From NCBI GenBank assembly GCA_019423725.1, contig JAHZAW010000031.1, forward strand, positions 1-16,955: DNA of 16,955 nt, given 5' to 3'. Every line of letters begins with the position of its first letter. The stretch's first letter is position 1. The notes beneath the pieces are model-generated. The model did no database searches. It saw only the letters and a program-made list of their open reading frames with translations, and was not told where the DNA came from. The DNA comes from Clostridiales bacterium. GTDB lineage: Bacteria > Bacillota > Clostridia > Lachnospirales > Anaerotignaceae. The position numbers and the translations under genes were made by a program. Shown in pieces: positions 1-7,446 of the stretch.

Positions 1-2163
1 GAAGAAAGGGACATATTGGAAAACTATGTTGTAAGGTATGGAATAAAGGGTAAGGAATGGCTCAAGGAAAGATGGCAGCTGGGATTCGAAAATGAAGAGA
101 CCAGTGAAAAGGAAGATACCATAAACGAAATTAAAAACAAAGCCATCGGACCATTTATAGATTTTTATAAAACCTTTAGAAAGGGAAAACATAGTGTTAA
201 AGAAATAACAGTAGGCCTTTATGAGACTGTTCAAAATATGGACGTGATAGATAAGCTGTCGGAGAAATCACAAAACGCCGAAGAAAACGGAGACCTGGAC
301 AAAGCCCAGGAATATATAAGATGCTTTGAGCTTATAGGAGAGCTTCTGGAAAATATGACAAAGCTTCTGGGCGACGATGAGGTAAATATTAAGGAGTATT
401 CTGAAATACTGGAAGCTGGTCTTGGCGGCCTTAAAATGGGTATAATCCCCGCTGGCATAGATTCTGTGGTGGCAGGAGATATTGAAAGGACAAGGCTGCC
501 GGATATAAAGGCTTTGTTTGTTGTCGGTGTAAATGAGGGTGTAATACCGTCCAGCAGTTTTGACAGCAATAGTCTTTTTAACGAAAGGGAAATAGAGAAC
601 CTTGAGAATATGGGTGCCGATCTTCCACATTCCGGAGCAAGGCTCGCCTTTGAGGAGCAGTACCTTATTTATCTTGGCATAACAAGGCCTTCAGAGATGT
701 TATATCTATGCAGGAATAAAAACGACTTTGATGGAAGGGAGACAAGGCCTTCATCCATCATAGGAAGGATAGAAAAAATATTTACTGAGGTAGAAAGTGA
801 AGAATTTGACGAGCTGTCCATAAAATCAGTGGACAGGCCAATACCTGTGCTTCACAGGATGGGTAACGGATTGGCTGAAAACAGAGTTTTATGGCAGGAG
901 ACAGCAAAATGGATGGCTGAGGCAAAAGAATATAAGGACAGGGCTAATATGATCGAAAATGGCTCCAAGATACAAAATGTTGAAGGCACCCTCAGCAGAA
1001 AAAATCTTAATACGCTCTATGGCTCTAAACCATATACCAGTGTATCAAGGCTGGAAACATTTGCAAAATGTCCATTCAGCTACTTTGCCCAGTATTCATT
1101 ATGTGCTAAACCTAGGAAATTATATGAGATAAGAACGCCTGACATAGGCTCCATCTTCCATAAGGTATTGGAAAAACTCATATGGAAGATGAGGGAAGAA
1201 GGGCTGACATGGCAGACCTTAGATAAGGAAAAGGCCAGAGAAATGACTGAGACTATAATAGATGAGATGGTGCCTGAGCCGGAAAATAAAATACTTCTAA
1301 GTACGGCGGCCTATACTTACCTTGTTAAAAGGATAAAGAGGATAACAGGCAGAGCTGTTTTTGCCCTTAAGAAGCATATGAGTTCTGGAAAGTTTGAAAC
1401 ATTCGGAAGTGAGATAACCTTTGGAAGCGGTGAACTGCCTCCCATAGCTGTGGCGATGCCAGGAGGAAGGGACATACTTTTGAGGGGAAAAATAGACAGG
1501 GTGGACATATACAGGAAAGACGGCTTAGGATATGTAAAAATAATAGATTACAAATCAGGAAGACAGGATTTTAATCTTTCCGATATATACTATGGCCTTC
1601 AGCTACAGCTGCTTTTATATATGGATGCATTTATAAAGACAGGAAAAGTTCTAATAAAGGATGAGCCGGGCATAGGCGGTGTATTTTATTTCAGGATAAT
1701 GGGCCCAGTCGTAAATGATTATGAGCTTAAAGGTGCTGACCCTGAACAGCTGTTATATAAGAAATTCTGTATGTCAGGACTTGCCTGCAGTGATCCGGAA
1801 GTGCTGGAGGCTTTAGATGCTGATCTTCTTCCCGGCGTACGTTCAGAGGTAATAGGTGTATATAAGAAAAAAGACGGCACAATAACAGGTTCAGCAGTTA
1901 ATAAAGATTTTTATGAGTCGCTTATGGAATATACTGTCTCAAAGGCCGGAGAGATAGGCCAGAAGATAGTTGACGGCGATGTGAGCATAAGTCCTGTTGT
2001 CAATGGCAAAATACTTCCATGTGACTACTGTGATTACAGATCAATCTGCTGTTTTGACGAAAAAAGTGGAAATAAACAAAGGAAACTGAAAAAGCTTTCA
2101 GCGGATGAAGTATGGGACAGGGTCTTGTCGGGCAAAGACGACCGGTCAGATATCGAAATATAA
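1..2163 (+). CDS. addB: AddB, ATP-dependent helicase/nuclease subunit B, 3' part
   Basis: This is the C-terminal part of AddB, partner of AddA in the RecBCD-like complex that processes double-strand breaks for recombination. The frame is open to base 1 and no ribosome binding site precedes the TTG at 16, so the start lies outside the window; about 720 codons remain of a family length near 1,150. Counting residues from the TTG at 16, the helicase-like part carries FVVGVNEGVIP (about 175). The RecB-type nuclease domain shows H382 (GSIFHKV), D494 (GKIDRVD), D511-Y512-K513 (IDYKSG) and a YGLQLQLLLY motif. Four cysteines fit the AddB iron-sulfur clasp: C352 (FAKCPFSYF) and C669, C672, C678 (C-x2-C-x5-C), bracketing the nuclease. 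All expected catalytic and cluster residues are present, so the subunit should be active. addA is not downstream, so it may lie upstream. Confidence 0.95.
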   Translation, partial: EERDILENYVVRYGIKGKEWLKERWQLGFENEETSEKEDTINEIKNKAIGPFIDFYKTFRKGKHSVKEITVGLYETVQNMDVIDKLSEKSQNAEENGDLDKAQEYIRCFELIGELLENMTKLLGDDEVNIKEYSEILEAGLGGLKMGIIPAGIDSVVAGDIERTRLPDIKALFVVGVNEGVIPSSSFDSNSLFNEREIENLENMGADLPHSGARLAFEEQYLIYLGITRPSEMLYLCRNKNDFDGRETRPSSIIGRIEKIFTEVESEEFDELSIKSVDRPIPVLHRMGNGLAENRVLWQETAKWMAEAKEYKDRANMIENGSKIQNVEGTLSRKNLNTLYGSKPYTSVSRLETFAKCPFSYFAQYSLCAKPRKLYEIRTPDIGSIFHKVLEKLIWKMREEGLTWQTLDKEKAREMTETIIDEMVPEPENKILLSTAAYTYLVKRIKRITGRAVFALKKHMSSGKFETFGSEITFGSGELPPIAVAMPGGRDILLRGKIDRVDIYRKDGLGYVKIIDYKSGRQDFNLSDIYYGLQLQLLLYMDAFIKTGKVLIKDEPGIGGVFYFRIMGPVVNDYELKGADPEQLLYKKFCMSGLACSDPEVLEALDADLLPGVRSEVIGVYKKKDGTITGSAVNKDFYESLMEYTVSKAGEIGQKIVDGDVSISPVVNGKILPCDYCDYRSICCFDEKSGNKQRKLKKLSADEVWDRVLSGKDDRSDIEI

Positions 2164-2283
2164 AGTGATTGTTAAAATTGTATAATAATTAACACATTCC
2201 TTGTTTGTTTGTTACAAAACTAACACTCGGATGTTGTGTGCAATAATAACTAAAAATGTTTGATACAAGATATATTTTTTGTA

Positions 2284-2313
2284 TGTGCTGGTATTTTTGC
2301 TTAATACAGCATA
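2284..2313. repeat. imperfect inverted repeat after addB
   Basis: An 11-bp stem with one bulged G and one G-U pair can form (GCTG 2287-2290 with CAGC 2307-2310, TATT 2292-2295 with AATA 2303-2306). It is followed by A residues rather than a T-run, so it is not a canonical terminator on either strand. It is the only notable structure between addB and the small gene at 2442. Function unknown. Confidence 0.35.
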
Positions 2314-2355
2314 AAAAATAGAACATATTTGATGATAAATATGTGAAAATACACT

Positions 2356-2385
2356 ATGGCATACTTGGCCCCATAATGGTATACT
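2356..2385 (+). promoter_or_regulatory. extended -10 promoter for the small membrane protein
   Basis: TATACT at 2380-2385 is preceded by TGG (2377-2379), an extended -10 element. ATGGCA at 2356-2361 matches four of six -35 positions at an 18-nt spacing. The predicted start near 2392 gives a leader of about 50 nt before the ATG at 2442. The -35 and -10 elements each sit in a copy of the 10-mer ATGG(C/T)ATACT, 20 nt apart. Confidence 0.5.
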
Positions 2386-2441
2386 AACATCATCAAAAAC
2401 AAACACTTGCTGTTTAGTATTTGAGTTTGGGGGCGGTAAAT

Positions 2442-2621
2442 ATGAAAAATATTTCAAATATATTGTTACTTATAATCTCTCTTCTTTTTATTGTGACGGC
2501 TATAGCCATCATACCCATGGCAGCGACAATTCAGAGCCTCGCTTTTCTGATTATGCTGCTTGTCATTGTAGGTCTGTTTGGCGTAATAAGATTCATTGCA
2601 CATAGGACAGCAATGAGATAA
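2442..2621 (+). CDS. small two-helix membrane protein, 59 aa, unknown function
   Basis: I do not recognise a family. The protein has two hydrophobic segments (about residues 5-27 and 31-50), a short turn with few polar residues, and a basic tail (RFIAHRTAMR), so both ends probably lie in the cytoplasm. The ATG at 2442 is chosen over an in-frame TTG at 2421 because a purine-rich GGGGGCGG (about 2429-2436) lies at the right distance for the ATG and nothing does for the TTG. The gene has its own promoter-like sequence upstream and a strong terminator 20 nt after its stop, so it looks monocistronic and independent of addB and the ATPase operon. Signals on both sides support a real gene despite its size. 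Whether it acts with the Na+ ATPase downstream is unknown. Confidence 0.7.
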   Translation: MKNISNILLLIISLLFIVTAIAIIPMAATIQSLAFLIMLLVIVGLFGVIRFIAHRTAMR

Positions 2622-2640
2622 CTGTCACAAACGACAATCA

Positions 2641-2670
2641 AAGGTCTGTGTTATTGCACAGACCTTTTTT
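2641..2670 (+). terminator. intrinsic terminator of the small membrane protein gene
   Basis: A perfect 10-bp stem (AAGGTCTGTG 2641-2650 with CACAGACCTT 2657-2666) has a 6-nt loop and runs into a T-tract ending at 2670. It separates the small gene from the ATPase promoter downstream. Confidence 0.9.
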
Positions 2671-2890
2671 GTTTATCATTTTTATGAAAATGTTTAAATT
2701 ATCAAAGGGTATTATTAACAAAAATGCTGGTAGTACCAATTAATGCCTTTAGTTATAAGTGTATTAAAAAATAAACAATCTTTAAAGTTTTATGTACTTA
2801 GAATAAAATATTGGACTTATTGCCTCATAAAATATGTGCATTTTTGGTGAAATATGCAAAGCTTTCTTTGTATACATCGTATAAATAGAT
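2671..2890. other. AT-rich spacer upstream of the ATPase promoter
   Basis: No convincing coding region or RNA gene is visible in this stretch. It is very AT-rich. The one element noted is a 13-bp palindrome (TATAC-ATC-GTATA, 2871-2883) ending 7 nt before the -35 of the ATPase promoter, a plausible regulator site. Confidence 0.5.
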
Positions 2891-2919
2891 TTGACATTTG
2901 CACATTTATTACATATAAT
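2891..2919 (+). promoter_or_regulatory. consensus sigma-A promoter of the V-ATPase operon
   Basis: TTGACA at 2891-2896 and TATAAT at 2914-2919 are separated by exactly 17 nt, a perfect housekeeping promoter. Transcription should begin near 2926, giving a leader of about 150 nt before ntpF. Such a strong promoter fits an abundant enzyme, and any regulation would have to come from repressor binding or from the leader. TATACAT heptamers lie at 2871, 2923 (inverted) and 2944. Confidence 0.85.
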
Positions 2920-2922
2920 TTG

Positions 2923-3065
2923 ATGTATAGGTTTATAGCCTTTTATACATAATATTGGAATTTAAATTGTATTTTTGAGGCTGTAAAATATTATTGCCAC
3001 TGTAATAATACTTATAATATGATATTATTCAGCTAATGCTGATAATATATAAAGTCTATGCAAAA
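2923..3065 (+). promoter_or_regulatory. structured 5' leader of the V-ATPase operon, candidate switch
   Basis: Several stems can form. ATGTATA (2923-2929) pairs with TATACAT (2944-2950). TTTATAGCC (2932-2940) pairs with GGCTGTAAA (2979-2987, one G-U), which excludes part of the first. TATTATT (2989-2995) pairs with AATAATA (3004-3010) around an 8-nt loop. ATATTATTCAGC (3022-3033) pairs with GCTGATAATAT (3038-3048, one bulge). The AATAATA segment can instead pair with TATTATT at 3023-3029, which would open the last hairpin. No T-run follows, so control, if any, would act on translation or RNA stability. I cannot match it to a known riboswitch from memory. Confidence 0.45.
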
Positions 3066-3079
3066 GAGGTGAGGAAAGA

Positions 3080-3406
3080 ATGGCGTTAGACATTATAAAA
3101 GATATTGTTGAGGCTGAAGCCAAGGCAGATGAGATGATCAAAAACGCTGAGGCTGATGCGGCGTCACTCAAATCGGAAGCTGAAAAAAAAGGCGAGGCTA
3201 TCATTGCTGATGCTCTGCAGAAATCCAAGGCTGCGCTAAATGCAGTTGCGGCTCAGGCTGTTGAGGAGAGCAGGGATAAGGCTGATGAGATCGCACGGCA
3301 GGCTGAACTTGATTGCAGAAAGATTAAAGAATCGGCGGCCGCTAAAAAAGAACAGGCCGTTAATGCTGTAATTGGAAAGGTTGTGGGAACTAATGGCAAT
3401 AGTTGA
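3080..3406 (+). CDS. ntpF: V-type ATPase peripheral-stalk subunit G/H-type (NtpF)
   Basis: First gene of the operon, 108 aa. The protein is almost entirely an alanine-, lysine- and glutamate-rich helix without prolines, typical of the small peripheral-stalk subunit (NtpF in E. hirae, G/H elsewhere). It pairs with NtpE in a long coiled coil that holds the A3B3 head against subunit I. The N-terminal part (VEAEAKADEMIKNAEADA) resembles the start of the NtpE product, as expected for the two stalk partners. The ATG at 3080 follows GAGGTGAGG (3066-3074). The 3' end overlaps ntpI by 14 nt, so the two are probably translationally coupled. Family call rests on composition plus position in the operon. 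Confidence 0.9.
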   Translation: MALDIIKDIVEAEAKADEMIKNAEADAASLKSEAEKKGEAIIADALQKSKAALNAVAAQAVEESRDKADEIARQAELDCRKIKESAAAKKEQAVNAVIGKVVGTNGNS

Positions 3407-5375
3407 GATGAGTAAACTTTCTGTTATTTGTCTGAACAGCCAGAAGAAAAGATTTATTAAAGAATTAATGGATTTGGGTGTCGTTGAGATAAACAAACCA
3501 GAAGGAAATTCTTCAGAAAATCCTATCCCTGAAGGCACATTTATAGCAAATAACAGCGCCGAGGTATCTCATCTTGATGCACAGATCGCCGTTTACGGCA
3601 CGACTCTTGATACCCTTAATAATTATTATGAGGGAAAAAGTCCGCTGATCAAAACCAGAAAAGAAGTTCTGGCAGATGATTTTATTAAGGAAGTTCAACA
3701 GAATGAAGGTTATGTTGAAAAAATGGCAGCTGATACATCAGCAGCAGCAAAGAAAATAACCGAAGACAGAAATGAGATAAACAGACTGTCCATTCTGGTA
3801 AAGGGACTTGAGCCATGGAAGGAACTCGATCTTCCCCTTGAAAAAACAGGTACAAGATCTTCAGTTGTATTTATGGGTACTGTCCCGGCAAAAACAAATA
3901 TGGACATACTTCTTAACAGCGTTCTTGAAGATGCACCGTCAGCGGTCATACAGAAAGTAAGTTCTGATAAGCTTCAGACCTACCTCTGTATCATCTGTCT
4001 TAAGGAAGAGAAACCAAAGGTTTTGGAATCTCTCAGGCAGTTTAGCTTTTCAGTCGTATCCCTTGGAGAAAATGTCGGTACTGCCGCCCAGGCTGCAGAA
4101 GACTATACAAAAAAGATAGAACTTCTCCAGAAGGATATTGAAATCAACGAGGAAAAGCTCAAAGAACTGGCCCAAGAAAGAGAAAAGGTGGAATATGTAT
4201 ACGACGACCTGCTTATCAAACGTGACAGGGCAAAGGCAGTCGGAGACATGATCAACACCAAAAAGGTATTTTGTTTTGACGGCTGGCTTCCTACCCAGGA
4301 GGCTGACAGAGTCAGCAAGTTCCTTGACAAATACGGCTGCTATTATGAAATAAGCGAGCCGGTAAAGAACGAGGACACACCTATCCTCTTAAAGAACAAC
4401 AAATTTGCGACACCGTTTGAGGCAGTTACGGAAATGTACAGTCTGCCTTTAGCGACAGAAGTAGACCCTACTGCGATAATGGCGCCGTTTTACTTTATAT
4501 TCTTCGGACTTATGCTTTCAGACGCGGCCTACGGAATCATCCTTGCCGCAGCATGTTTTGCCATTTCTAAGAAGTTCAAACTTGAAGGAACTATGCAGAA
4601 AATGATAAAACTGCTTTTCTGGGGAGGCATTTCTACATTTATATGGGGTGCCTTATTCGGAGGATGGTTCGGAGACGCAGTGTCAGTATTCACTAAAACA
4701 TTCCTCGGAAGAGAAATAGCCATAAATCCCATATGGTTCGACCCTCTTGAGGAGCCAATGACACTTCTTGTATTCTCGATAATTTTAGGCGGCATACACC
4801 TGTTTACAGGTATGGCTATCCAGGCATATATGCTCATTAAAGCAGGTAAACCCTGGGACGCACTTTTTGATATCGGATTCTGGTACATGCTCATCATAGG
4901 ACTTGTACTTTTCGGTGTCGGCGGTTCAGTGGCTGCCATACTGGCAACGGTAGGAAAATGGCTGGCCATTGTAGGAGCTGTAGGCATACTTGTCACAGGA
5001 GGAAGAAATAAAAAAGGATTTGGAAAGATCACAGGCGGTCTTGGAAGCCTCTATGGCATAACAAGCTACCTCTCGGATGCTCTTTCATACTCCAGACTTC
5101 TTGCCCTGGGACTTGCAACCGGTGTTGTAGCTAAGGTTATCAACATACTCGGTTCCCTTGCCGGAAGCGGTATAGTCGGACTCATTGTATTTATTGCAGT
5201 TTTTCTTTTTGGTACGGTGTTCAACATCGCAATCAATGCTCTTGGAGCTTACGTGCATTCATGCCGTCTTCAGTATGTAGAATTCTTTGGTAAATTCTAT
5301 ACCGGCGGTGGAAAAGGATTTGCTCCATTTGATAGAAAGACAAAATTCGTTAAGATAATTGATAAGGAGGATTAA
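3393..5375 (+). CDS. ntpI: V-type ATPase membrane subunit I (a-subunit)
   Basis: Subunit I, 660 aa, is the stator of the membrane motor and forms the ion half-channels against the K ring. Residues 1-350 form a soluble, charged, coiled-coil arm that contacts the peripheral stalks. Residues from about 360 on form a hydrophobic domain with several membrane helices, starting around APFYFIFFGLMLSD. The motif SYLSDALSYSRLLALGLA contains R568, the expected essential arginine opposite the K-subunit glutamate. The start is placed at ATG 3393 (MAIVEM, typical for the family) inside the end of ntpF, 14 nt before that gene's stop; an in-frame ATG at 3408 and a TTG at 3372 are less likely. ntpK follows after 4 nt. 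Confidence 0.97.
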   Translation: MAIVEMSKLSVICLNSQKKRFIKELMDLGVVEINKPEGNSSENPIPEGTFIANNSAEVSHLDAQIAVYGTTLDTLNNYYEGKSPLIKTRKEVLADDFIKEVQQNEGYVEKMAADTSAAAKKITEDRNEINRLSILVKGLEPWKELDLPLEKTGTRSSVVFMGTVPAKTNMDILLNSVLEDAPSAVIQKVSSDKLQTYLCIICLKEEKPKVLESLRQFSFSVVSLGENVGTAAQAAEDYTKKIELLQKDIEINEEKLKELAQEREKVEYVYDDLLIKRDRAKAVGDMINTKKVFCFDGWLPTQEADRVSKFLDKYGCYYEISEPVKNEDTPILLKNNKFATPFEAVTEMYSLPLATEVDPTAIMAPFYFIFFGLMLSDAAYGIILAAACFAISKKFKLEGTMQKMIKLLFWGGISTFIWGALFGGWFGDAVSVFTKTFLGREIAINPIWFDPLEEPMTLLVFSIILGGIHLFTGMAIQAYMLIKAGKPWDALFDIGFWYMLIIGLVLFGVGGSVAAILATVGKWLAIVGAVGILVTGGRNKKGFGKITGGLGSLYGITSYLSDALSYSRLLALGLATGVVAKVINILGSLAGSGIVGLIVFIAVFLFGTVFNIAINALGAYVHSCRLQYVEFFGKFYTGGGKGFAPFDRKTKFVKIIDKED

Positions 5376-5379
5376 CAAT

Positions 5380-5865
5380 ATGGATGGTTTATTAAGCGGT
5401 GAAGTATTAGCTTGTTTTGGTGCTGCGATCGCTGCAGGTCTTGCAGGTATCGGAAGTGCTGTTGGTGTAGGTATTGCTGGTCAGGCAGCAGCGGGAGTCG
5501 TTTCAGAAGACCCCAACAAATTCAGTAAGGTGCTCGTGCTCCAGGCTCTTCCCGGAACACAGGGTATTTATGGACTTCTTATTGCTTTCATTATAATGGT
5601 TAAGATCGGTCTTCTTGGCGGAGACGGAATGGTAGACCTCACAGTAGCTCAGGGCGCATCAATTTTTGCAGCAGCTCTTCCCATGGGTATCGTTGGTCTT
5701 ATTTCAGCTATTTCACAGGGCAAAGCAGCAGCTTCAGGCGTTATGCTCGTAGGAAAGAAACCCAACGAACTTTCAAAGGGTATGCTTTTTGCAGCTATGG
5801 TTGAGACATACGCAGTTCTTGCACTTCTTGTTTCATTCCTTATGCTCAACAGCATCCAGTTATAA
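5380..5865 (+). CDS. ntpK: V-type ATPase proteolipid subunit K, Na+-type
   Basis: Proteolipid of the rotor ring, 161 aa, with four membrane helices formed by two homologous hairpins. The halves still resemble each other (DPNKFSKVLVLQALPGTQG against KKPNELSKGMLFAAMVETY). Only the second hairpin carries the ion-binding carboxylate, E142, as in E. hirae NtpK. L57, T60, Q61, Y64, Q113 and E142 line up with the E. hirae Na+ ligands L61, T64, Q65, Y68, Q110 and E139, which predicts Na+ coupling. The start is ATG 5380, with AGGAGG at 5365-5370; this excludes an upstream in-frame start overlapping ntpI. Codon choice appears strongly biased, fitting a product needed at about ten copies per complex. 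Confidence 0.97.
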   Translation: MDGLLSGEVLACFGAAIAAGLAGIGSAVGVGIAGQAAAGVVSEDPNKFSKVLVLQALPGTQGIYGLLIAFIIMVKIGLLGGDGMVDLTVAQGASIFAAALPMGIVGLISAISQGKAAASGVMLVGKKPNELSKGMLFAAMVETYAVLALLVSFLMLNSIQL

Positions 5866-5878
5866 TAAAGTTAAGAGA

Positions 5879-5892
5879 AGGAGGATACTCCT
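5879..5892 (+). promoter_or_regulatory. hairpin over the ntpE ribosome binding site
   Basis: AGGAG (5879-5883), part of the ntpE Shine-Dalgarno, is followed by a 4-nt loop and its exact complement CTCCT (5888-5892), which directly abuts the ATG at 5893. The 5-bp stem would mask the ribosome binding site. It lies between ntpK and ntpE, where subunit demand drops from about ten copies to two or three. Confidence 0.55.
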
Positions 5893-6456
5893 ATGAATGA
5901 TGGCAAAATTATTATTGATAAAATAATAGCCGATGCTGATGAGACAGTTAAAAAGATAATGGCTGATGCCAAGGAACAGGCAGACGCCATAATAAAGGAA
6001 GCAGAAGACAAGGCAGCTAAAGAAAAGGCAAGAAGCGACAAGGCTGTTAACGAGGAGAAGGAAAAACTCTGCGCAAAACAGATCTCTGGCGCTGAGATGA
6101 AGGCAAAGAAAGCTGTGCTTGCCCAGAAACAGCAGATACTTGAAGAAGTAATAGAAGAAGCTGAAAAACGTCTTATAAGCCTTCCTGATGCCCAGTATAC
6201 TGAGGTAATAGGAAAGATGCTTGATAATATTGATAAAAGCCTTGGAACAGAAGTTATCGTTGCTGAAAAAGACAGGAACAGGCTTGCAGATGTTATCAGG
6301 GAAAAAGGCTTTGTCCTCTCTGACAGAACAGAGGAGATAAACGGCGGACTTATCATCAGAAACGGAGATATTGAATATAATTATTCTTTTGGTTCTATAA
6401 TTTCCATTGAAAAAGAGGAAATTCAGCAGATCGCAGCAAAAATTCTTTTTGAGTAA
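5893..6456 (+). CDS. ntpE: V-type ATPase peripheral-stalk subunit E
   Basis: Subunit E, 187 aa, forms the peripheral stalk with NtpF. The first 100 or so residues are a charged alanine-, lysine- and glutamate-rich helix that fits a coiled coil with NtpF. The rest is a mixed alpha/beta domain, ending in GGLIIRNGDIEYNYSFGSII, typical of the family's C-terminal domain that caps the top of the A3B3 head. Length matches the usual 190-200 residues. ATG 5893 follows a strong AAGGAGG that is partly held in a hairpin. The gap from ntpK is 27 nt and to ntpC 12 nt. Confidence 0.95.
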   Translation: MNDGKIIIDKIIADADETVKKIMADAKEQADAIIKEAEDKAAKEKARSDKAVNEEKEKLCAKQISGAEMKAKKAVLAQKQQILEEVIEEAEKRLISLPDAQYTEVIGKMLDNIDKSLGTEVIVAEKDRNRLADVIREKGFVLSDRTEEINGGLIIRNGDIEYNYSFGSIISIEKEEIQQIAAKILFE

Positions 6457-6468
6457 GGAGGGGTATAT

Positions 6469-7446
6469 ATGTCAAAACATAAGATTTACCCTTTCGCAGT
6501 TGCGGTAGTACGTTCAAAGGAAAATAATCTGGTCACAAAGGATAAGCTGATGCAGATGGCTGAGGCACCGACGGCAGAAGATGCCCTCAGGATATTAACA
6601 GAGAGCGGATATGGCACACTTGCTCCCGGAGAGATACATGATTTTGAAAAACTTCTCTCGGCTCAGCTTTCGGATGCCTATAAGTCTTTGGCAGGACTTA
6701 TTCCCGATGACAAACTGGTGGATATTTTTCTCTATAAAAACGACTATCATAACATAAAAGTACTTATAAAACAGACTGTATCCGGCATTGATGGAAGTGC
6801 GTATCTCATAGATGGAGGAACAGTGTCCCTTGACAGGCTGAAGGCAGCCTTTGAGGAAAGAAAGTTCACAGACCTTCCTGAAATAGATATAAAAGCAGTA
6901 AACGATGCTATGGACGAATATGCCAAGACGAAGGATGGAAGATATATCGATCTTATACTTGACAGAGCATGCTTTGCCACAATGTCTTCAGCTGCCAAGA
7001 AAACAAAAAATGACTATGTCATAGGATATGTTGAAAGACTTGCTGATGTCACAAATATTAAAACATTCGCAAGGATAAAGAGACGCGGCAAAAACTATAA
7101 AATATTTGAAGACGCGTTTGTGGACGGCGGTTCAATAGAACTTGATGCTTTTAAGGATGCCTTTGAGAGCGACAATCCGGAGGCGGTGCTTTCAGGCAGA
7201 GGATACGATCAGGTATGCGAAGGTTTTATGAGTGAAAGCTTTACGGAATTTGAGAAAAACTGCGATGATTTCATAATGTCTTATGTTAAAGACGCAAGGT
7301 ATAAATCTCTTACACCAGAACCCATTGTAGGTTATATAATCGGAAAAGAGACTGAGATAAAATGCGTCAGGATCATAATGACCTGCAAACTTAACAATAT
7401 TGATACAGAAACTATTAAAGAAAGGGTGAGGGAGTCTTATGTCTAA
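6469..7446 (+). CDS. ntpC: V-type ATPase subunit C (d-type socket)
   Basis: Subunit C, 325 aa, is the funnel-shaped socket that joins the central stalk (D and G) to the K ring. The start region (YPFAVAVVRSKENNLVTKDK, then ALRILTESGYG) and the segment with YVERLADVTNIKTFARIKRR are characteristic, and the length is close to the family norm of about 330. It is soluble with no membrane segments. ATG 6469 is preceded by AAGGAGGGG. The 3' end overlaps ntpG by 8 nt. Confidence 0.95.
   Translation: MSKHKIYPFAVAVVRSKENNLVTKDKLMQMAEAPTAEDALRILTESGYGTLAPGEIHDFEKLLSAQLSDAYKSLAGLIPDDKLVDIFLYKNDYHNIKVLIKQTVSGIDGSAYLIDGGTVSLDRLKAAFEERKFTDLPEIDIKAVNDAMDEYAKTKDGRYIDLILDRACFATMSSAAKKTKNDYVIGYVERLADVTNIKTFARIKRRGKNYKIFEDAFVDGGSIELDAFKDAFESDNPEAVLSGRGYDQVCEGFMSESFTEFEKNCDDFIMSYVKDARYKSLTPEPIVGYIIGKETEIKCVRIIMTCKLNNIDTETIKERVRESYV

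Noticed and set aside
16..18. TTG as start of a 715-aa protein
   Set aside because: The frame is open upstream to base 1, there is no ribosome binding site, and AddB is far longer, so the gene is cut by the window edge.
2212..2457. minus-strand open frame of 81 codons between addB and the small gene
   Set aside because: It overlaps the promoter and start of the small gene, has no convincing ribosome binding site or family, and shows AT-rich composition.
3372..3392. TTG start for ntpI, 21 nt upstream of the ATG
   Set aside because: The family start MAIV-M lies at the ATG 3393; the TTG adds an atypical MERLWEL extension inside ntpF.
4529..5032. minus-strand 167-codon frame opposite ntpI
   Set aside because: Proline- and serine-rich antisense of the membrane domain with no ribosome binding site.
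5871..6356. minus-strand 161-codon frame opposite ntpE
   Set aside because: Serine- and alanine-rich mirror of the coiled-coil gene on the other strand; no start signals.
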